Assembly (NCBI GenBank): GCA_030762175.1
Contig: CM060842.1
Location: 65,402,001-65,466,000, forward strand
From: Metallyticus violacea
Lineage: Eukaryota; Arthropoda; Insecta; Mantodea; Metallyticidae
Direction of reading: 5' to 3'
Length of the DNA: 64,000 nt
The notes under the pieces were generated by a model. The model worked only from the letters and a program-made list of their open reading frames with translations. It had not been told where the DNA came from and ran no database searches. The translations under genes and the position numbers were made by a program. This document shows, one piece after another, positions 58,821-64,000 of this stretch. Numbering within the stretch: position 1 is the first letter of the stretch; each line of letters begins with the position of its first letter.

Positions 58821-59280
58821 GCACGAAATTCTGAAGATTCGCGATGTGCCCCATTTTTGCAACATATCTGCAAGTTTAATATCGAATATTAATATCGGTA
58901 GAATTGAATGACTTATTGATACTGTGAAGAACTTTTGCAGTGCTTCGAGACAGAAAGTGCTGATAGCTTACTTGCGAGAACTGGTACATTAGCGTCCCCT
59001 ACTCCAAAACCAAAGAAGTTCTCCTACAGGGAAACTTGTGCCTTTCTGGAGTTATATTGCCATCGGTGCATTAAACTCAGATTTTCTAATGAATAATCTT
59101 CGAATTGCAATCAAAGCAAAACGAAGGTTGTTTTTGACCGCAGGTGTCGTTTTACATATTGACAGTAATCCGTTCAATGCTGGCAGCGAAACAGCGCGAC
59201 TAGCAAGACATTTGCAGTGTGTTCGCCGAAATGATATCTCGCATCCAAATGAGTGTCACGTGTTCTAGCCACCCAATGAG
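58540..59280 (+). pseudogene. mariner transposase remnant containing a microsatellite
   Basis: VQYGDSCLTQQQMFEHSRKF and RNRGTS (about 58,608-58,690) match the first helix-turn-helix block 'aYGdscLsxxqvFeWhrkFrnGRtS'. A (GGGA/GA)n run follows. ETESADSLLARTGTLASPTP (about 58,950-59,010) may be the 'PESKxQSxxWxHxxSP' region. IAIKAKRRLFLTAGVVLHID and SNPFNAGSETARL (about 59,103-59,200) match 'AIxxKRRGxLxxGVxLxHDNARPHTA', with the HDN motif changed to HID. No terminal repeats were found. Confidence 0.65.
58746..58817. repeat. (GGGA)n/(GA)n microsatellite
   Basis: Purine run that begins with GGGA-type units and becomes perfect GA. It encodes spurious Arg-Glu repeats in the open frame crossing it. 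Confidence 0.95.
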
Positions 59281-59814
59281 GAAATGGAAGGGAAGAAATC
59301 CAGCTCTGATGAAAAGATACACAAGTTCCCAATGGCTGACTGCACAAACAAGCAAAATTCAGTTTTTTTAGAGGAATCCACACACCTTTAAAGGCTTTTC
59401 TGGAACGTAATTAAGGCTATGTAGAGGGAGGAAGAAAAAAAAAACTACAGCTGCACATTCGTACTTGAAATTGAGTAGAAGTAATAATAAATCCAAGAAA
59501 CGAATATGCCCCTTCTAGACATCCACCCTAATAGCACTTAACCTTAACAGAGAAAGATTGAGCAGACCTTACTGCGCATGATGAGCATTACTTTTCTGTA
59601 GAACTACTCAGTGAGTTGGTGGTGTTACGTGTGACTTACATGCACAGTGATCATGTGTTCACTTCTTATGCTAGGAGACAAAACTGTTTCAAAAAACAAG
59701 GTTGACGTAGCTCTAAATGATTTGAAAAGAGAACCTCTTAGACTACTTTGAAGAGTAGAAGGTACTTGGCATAAGTTTGTGAGTTTCCAAGAGGAGTGCG
59801 CTGAAGGGAACTAA
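59281..59814. other. no gene recognised
   Basis: Ordinary sequence with an A-run near 59,436. No motifs recognised. Confidence 0.5.
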
Positions 59815-60230
59815 ATAGTTGGGCAAATATTTTAGAGGTCCCGTGTCCAAATCCCCTGGGGCCTCCCTTGGGCTTTTTTGTGATTTCCTCAAGTCGCTTA
59901 GGTGAATATTGGGATGGATATTTCCTTTTCATGAATGCTCCATTCGCTCATTTCATTCCGCGCGTTCTGTTACAGATGCGGTGTACGGTGATTTGCGCTT
60001 TAGATAGGTCTCTACCCTGGTGTTTGAAAGCGAACCTTCTGAGCGTCATGGATGGGGGGATCCCATCCACGTCCGGCCTCACCGCCCGGTGTCTCCCTCG
60101 CCTCATTCATTCCTTCCTCCCTGTGTTCTCCATTGGGGGCGTAGGTACAAACGGCCAGCCATTGAGCACGCCTGAAGTACGAAATTTTCCTCCTTTCGTC
60201 CATAACAGTTCAATTCAATTTGCATAAATA
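59815..60230 (+). repeat. SINE-like family D, second copy
   Basis: Follows the order of the copy at 23,025-23,505: B-box region 'gaggtcccgtgtccaaatcc', 'gtgatttcctcaagtcgctt', 'aggtgaatattgggatgg', then the GC-rich 3' part 'atcccatccacgtccggcc', 'cgcccggtgtctcc' and 'acaaacggccagcc'. The A-box is degenerate. The 119-codon frame here is not a gene. Confidence 0.65.
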
Positions 60231-60573
60231 AGACGTACAATTATTATAAATATGGTTTGAACTGCTGACTTGTTCTATCTACTAGAATTGTTCTCTCCGT
60301 CGTTCTTGACTATTTTACTTTTTCTTGTTGGAAGAAAGTTCAAGTTGTATTAGAAATAGGTATGGATTCATTCTAACTTATACATGTTCTTTTGTAAAAC
60401 TTCAGGGATACTAACAGCTGTAGTTCGCAAAGATCTTCGCCCCTTTATGATTTTGCACAATGTTAAGGGGCAATTTTTTTATTTTTCTTGAACTCAATTC
60501 TTTATCATGCTTTACTGTTCCTGGTCCATAAGATAGTATGAAGCAGCGAACACTTTGTAACATTTTAAAAAGT
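60231..60573. other. no gene recognised
   Basis: AT-rich, nothing identified. Confidence 0.5.
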
Positions 60574-60640
60574 CTGTCATCGTTAAGGCACGGACTCTGA
60601 ACGGGAGATTTGGGGTTCGGTTCTTGCCGGGACCTTCCTT
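60574..60640 (+). repeat. SINE family B head fragment
   Basis: 'atcgttaaggcacggactct' and B-box 'ggggttcggttcttgccggg' match the tRNA-like head of family B in forward orientation. The body does not follow. Confidence 0.6.
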
Positions 60641-61410
60641 CTGGATTACCACATTGTGTGAGGTAAAAAAAGACTACCGAAAAACTTCGTTTTTGTGTTT
60701 AGTCCTATTTGCTAAGATAAATAACAAATACACGCACTTTTAATAACAATGGTAACTATATGAAAATACCTTTTCACTTTACTTGTTCCTTTCCTCATGA
60801 ATGCTTCTTAATGGGTTCACTTTTTTTCTTTAATAGTTCTGGGTTTTCTTTAAGTGTGAATGAAACTGCTCACAAGTTACTTTTTTTAAAGTTGTACATA
60901 CTATCAAAAGTTCCTTAAAAGATTCTGCCGTCATTCTATTCCGTCCCTTTGTTCAATGGTTTTTCACGAGAGAAAATAGTTCAACATTTTCACTGTGTGC
61001 TGGAATTGAAAACACAAAACTGGTCTAGCTTTAAGCACTTATGGTGATGTTTAGCATTTTTGTCCAAACTGAAACACCTTGATCATTAATCGTGAGACAA
61101 AGAAGAGAAATGGTCTGCTTTCTTTCCCGCATGATAAAAGAGCACTTGGCATCATAAGGACACGTTTGATATACCAGTTCTAATTTGTTGCACGATCCAG
61201 ACTCCTTAAAATCGTGCAATTAAACACAGTTCACTATTTCGCTCAATTCATAAGTTCGAGTAACTCAGATGCGAAGAATATACACAGTCTAGTCATAATT
61301 TCTGTTACGAACTCTTGATAGATATTGTACCAGAGTTCGGGCGACTCAGATAACGCTCTTGCTACGAAATTCTTACCTTATACAATTAACTTAACTTGCC
61401 AGTTAAAAGT
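60641..61410. other. no gene recognised
   Basis: AT-rich, no motifs identified. Confidence 0.5.
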
Positions 61411-62415
61411 TTAGTCAAGGATTGGGGAGAATTTGAAAACTGTGTTGCTGTGATAGCCCTTCATTGGGTCGAAAAATAGCCACCTGAGATTTTTCACACT
61501 CTCAAGAAGCTGAAAATCAGCAGGAAAATTGTGTACCGCGCCACAGAGCGCTTTAATGAAACCGGTACAATTGCTGATCGACCAAATCGGGGCGCCCGCG
61601 CTCTGTGAGGACCAGAAAGAGGTAAAGCAGAGGCGGCTCGCGTTAGAAGAAATCCAATGCGGAAGCAAAAATAGATGGCTCGTGAGATGAACAATTCCGG
61701 GAGATCAATGTCCACATTGCTCAGACAAGACCTTGGACTGAAACCTTAACGCCGAGGTACTGCACCTTTCTTAACAGCAACACTTAAGTAGCAGAGAGAG
61801 CTGAAAAGCAAAAGGCTATTTGAGTGTTAACCTATTACATTACAAAAAAGAAGAAGGAAAAAAATTCACACTTGAAGAGAGCTACAACCGCCAGAATGAC
61901 AAGAGTGTATGCCAGGACTTCTGAAAAAGCTCGTGAGATGGTACCAAAGATCCAGAAGGGCCTGCGTGATGGTTTGGTGGGAAGAGAGGTACGATGGTGT
62001 CACAAAGGTGCATTTCTGCCAGAATGGGTTAAACACAACAGCCCTCCTTGAACCTGTGGTGAAAGACCTGAACACCACTTTGTTCAACAACGGGTACTGG
62101 ACCTTCCAGTAAGATTCTGCACCAGTCCACGAGGCAAGATCCGCTCATCATTCTTGACTTGCCAAAAATGTTCGGATTTTATTGCTACCAAAATTGGCCC
62201 ACTAGCACTCTGACCTAAAACCTTGGATTACAAATTGGTCAGTGCTTGAGGATATTGCTTGTAAGAAAAGGCACCCCAAAACTGAGTCTCTCAAGCGATC
62301 ACTGGAGTTAGCAGTGGCGGATTTCCCTATGTGCTGCTATTGATGAATGACCCGATAGACATAGGTCCTGTATCAGGGCAAAACGGGCATTCAGCACAGG
62401 ACACATGTGGATACC
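61411..62415 (+). pseudogene. IS630/Tc1/mariner-superfamily transposase, nearly full-length but decayed
   Basis: Coding traces run through the whole segment in changing frames. The first helix-turn-helix and linker are FHTLKKLKISRKIVYRATER and FNETGTIADRPNRGA (61,493-61,597). FTLEESYNRQNDKSVCQDF (61,866-61,922) precedes a WW-G-RYDGVTKVHFC block (about 61,975-62,020). The catalytic segment WTFQ-stop-DSAPVHEARS (about 62,099-62,143) has a stop before the second Asp. The final SDLKP...EDIACKKRHPKTESLKR (about 62,210-62,300) and AAIDE-stop-PDRHRSCIRAK (about 62,338-62,385) segments match the family C-terminus. Terminal repeats were not found. The exact subfamily is unclear. Confidence 0.75.
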
Positions 62416-62862
62416 ATTCGCCATAGTCAAATTAAAAAAAACAGTAAAGTACATTGTTGCTATTATAAAAAAAAACTTTGTAACAGAACTTATGGCTAGA
62501 CTAGGTACATAGCTCCTCCGCTTGCTTTCTTAATTTCTCACACATCTTCATAACTTTCTTCCATCTGAGACTTCATCTTCAATATTATTGGAACAAACTT
62601 TGAAGCTAACCAGTCTTCGATTGAAGTCACCACATTTGAAACATTGCCTAGGTCTCAAACACAGTGGTTCCCTCTCTTTATAGTGCATCAACATTGATTT
62701 AGAACATACCCATTAGGAACTGAAGAAGTAAGAGGTACATTTCACTGAAAATGCTTTAACATTTTTCTTAATAACTACTGATGGTTTTGCCTCAGATAGA
62801 GAGAAAGAGTTTAACGCCAAGTACATTTTAAGAAGGCTCTCTACTGCAGAAAAAACGGAAAA
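62416..62862. other. no gene recognised
   Basis: AT-rich flank with an A-run near 62,467. Confidence 0.5.
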
Positions 62863-62879
62863 TGGGTGGGTGGGTGTGG

Positions 62880-62955
<76 letters not shown>
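62863..62955. repeat. compound (GGGT)/(GT)n/(GC)/(AT)n microsatellite
   Basis: A GGGT-type start passes into GT, a short GC stretch, then about 24 AT units. This is the same GT/CA-next-to-AT architecture as at 14,388-14,462. Confidence 0.97.
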
Positions 62956-62957
<2 letters not shown>

Positions 62958-63806
62958 CAATAATAATTGTACATTTTCAAACCAATATGTCAAGGGAATC
63001 CATACCATGTAGTGCAACAATTATTCAAAATATGGCCGGACAACCAAATACTCTTAACTTAGCACTCCCTCAAACATTTTGCATCACAAAAAGCAATGAT
63101 ATTTTTTTTTTTCACAAGATGAGGAGATAACAGGGAGTTAATAATTTCCTCTGACTTATTGCGAGCATGAGCTTTTCCTCGCAATTTCAGAATTGTGGAA
63201 AATGTTCTTCATAAGGGCACTTGTAGTTGTAATGCTCTACAGTATGGAATGCTAATACTCTTTCCGGAGCACCACGTTGGATTCAGTTTGCACAAAATAA
63301 CTTGTTAATATTGATGAGATTTTTTCACTTCGAATATTTTTTTTATGTTTCGTAGTTGCAACATATGCGTCTAGTTCCTTTGTTTGGAACAGAGAGACAA
63401 ATGCATCAGAATCGCAAAGAATGTAATCACCTTCAAAATGTTACGAAACAAACTTTTTTCATTTCATCCGTAAATTTACATTTACTTTTTCTCATATTTG
63501 CAAAGCATTAGCAGACTGTATATATTAATATAACAACTTTGATTCAATACAACTCAACGTAAAACTGCACCAAGAACACTCACCGCTCAGACCCGCAATA
63601 AATCCGTGTCATCCACATTTTCATGTCAACACTACTACATTATGTATTCCACAATGCACGTCCGTTTTCGGTGAACGTCATTTGATCAGCGCGGAAAAAA
63701 AAAAAAAAAAAAAAAGGACAAATATACGTTTTCAGAAAACCCATCTGGACGGATTTTCCAAGTACAGAAAATAGGACGTGTGGGGAAAATAATAACATAT
63801 TGTAAC
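62956..63806. other. no gene recognised
   Basis: AT-rich. A-run of about 21 bases at 63,695-63,715. Confidence 0.5.
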
Positions 63807-63990
63807 CCGGCCTCCTTAGCTGGTTGTTTCCCAGGTTTTCAAAAGTCTCATAAATGATAAATGCCGGGGATGTATCCTCAAATTAGGTAAGGTACGCTTC
63901 TTTCCTTAAAAAAAAATACAGTTTCTCATTTCATTTCAACACCAGGGTTCACTCCTGTGATGCCCCCAGTGGTAAAAATAAACGTTAACA
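63807..63990 (+). repeat. SINE family B copy, head missing
   Basis: Plus-oriented: 'ggcctccttagctggttg', 'cccaggttttcaaaag', 'aaatgccggggatgtatcc', 'ttctttccttaaaaa', 'tcacaccagg'-like and 'ctcctgtgatgcccccagtgg', ending 'aaacgttaaca'. The tRNA-like head is absent. Confidence 0.75.
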
Positions 63991-64000
63991 TTTTTAACAG

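Overview
This window looks like AT-rich, gene-poor nuclear DNA from a large animal genome, most likely an insect. The evidence is many decayed mariner/Tc1 transposons, tRNA-derived SINEs, LINE and probable Penelope-like remnants, long microsatellites and homopolymer runs, and almost no conserved coding sequence. A polyneopteran insect (cockroach, termite, cricket or stick-insect type) is a guess from repeat style only. There are no bacterial operons, CRISPR arrays, rRNA genes or convincing functional tRNA genes.

The only host coding sequence I can support is one 152-bp internal exon on the minus strand (22,139-22,290). It has a strong donor and acceptor and an acidic/His-rich reading frame, so much of the window may be intron or flank of that gene. 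Three GC- and CpG-rich patches (12.76-13.05, 34.39-34.67 and 35.54-35.94 kb) could be promoters or first exons; this is inference.

The rest is mostly mobile-element debris. Five mariners have at least one recognisable end: 3,592-5,013, 16,618-18,052 (one end lost), 29,980-31,172, 42,553-43,886 and 48,607-50,149. Partial transposases lie at 1-110, 183-700, 9,070-9,600, 41,470-41,965, 54,637-55,070, 58,540-59,280, 46,295-47,124 (Tc1-like) and 61,411-62,415. All are broken by stops, frameshifts or lost catalytic residues. Retroelement debris includes a LINE reverse-transcriptase piece (7,850-8,265), a LINE C-terminal piece (37,640-37,990), a possible Penelope-type GIY-YIG remnant (25,915-26,130) and a hammerhead-ribozyme-like motif (12,105-12,139).

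Four tRNA-derived SINE-like families recur. Family A has a GGTCCTGG/CCAGGACC acceptor stem and eight copies. Family B has a Leu/Ser-tRNA-like head and is often found inside mariners. Family C is short heads only. Family D is about 450 bp with two copies. Three mariners carry nested SINEs, which gives relative ages: mariner first, SINE later. A 567-bp element with inverted termini (14,468-15,034) matches no family I know. I found no new multi-gene system; the best leads are the exon, the ribozyme-like motif, the inverted-repeat element and the frame-compensating indels in the 42.6-kb mariner.
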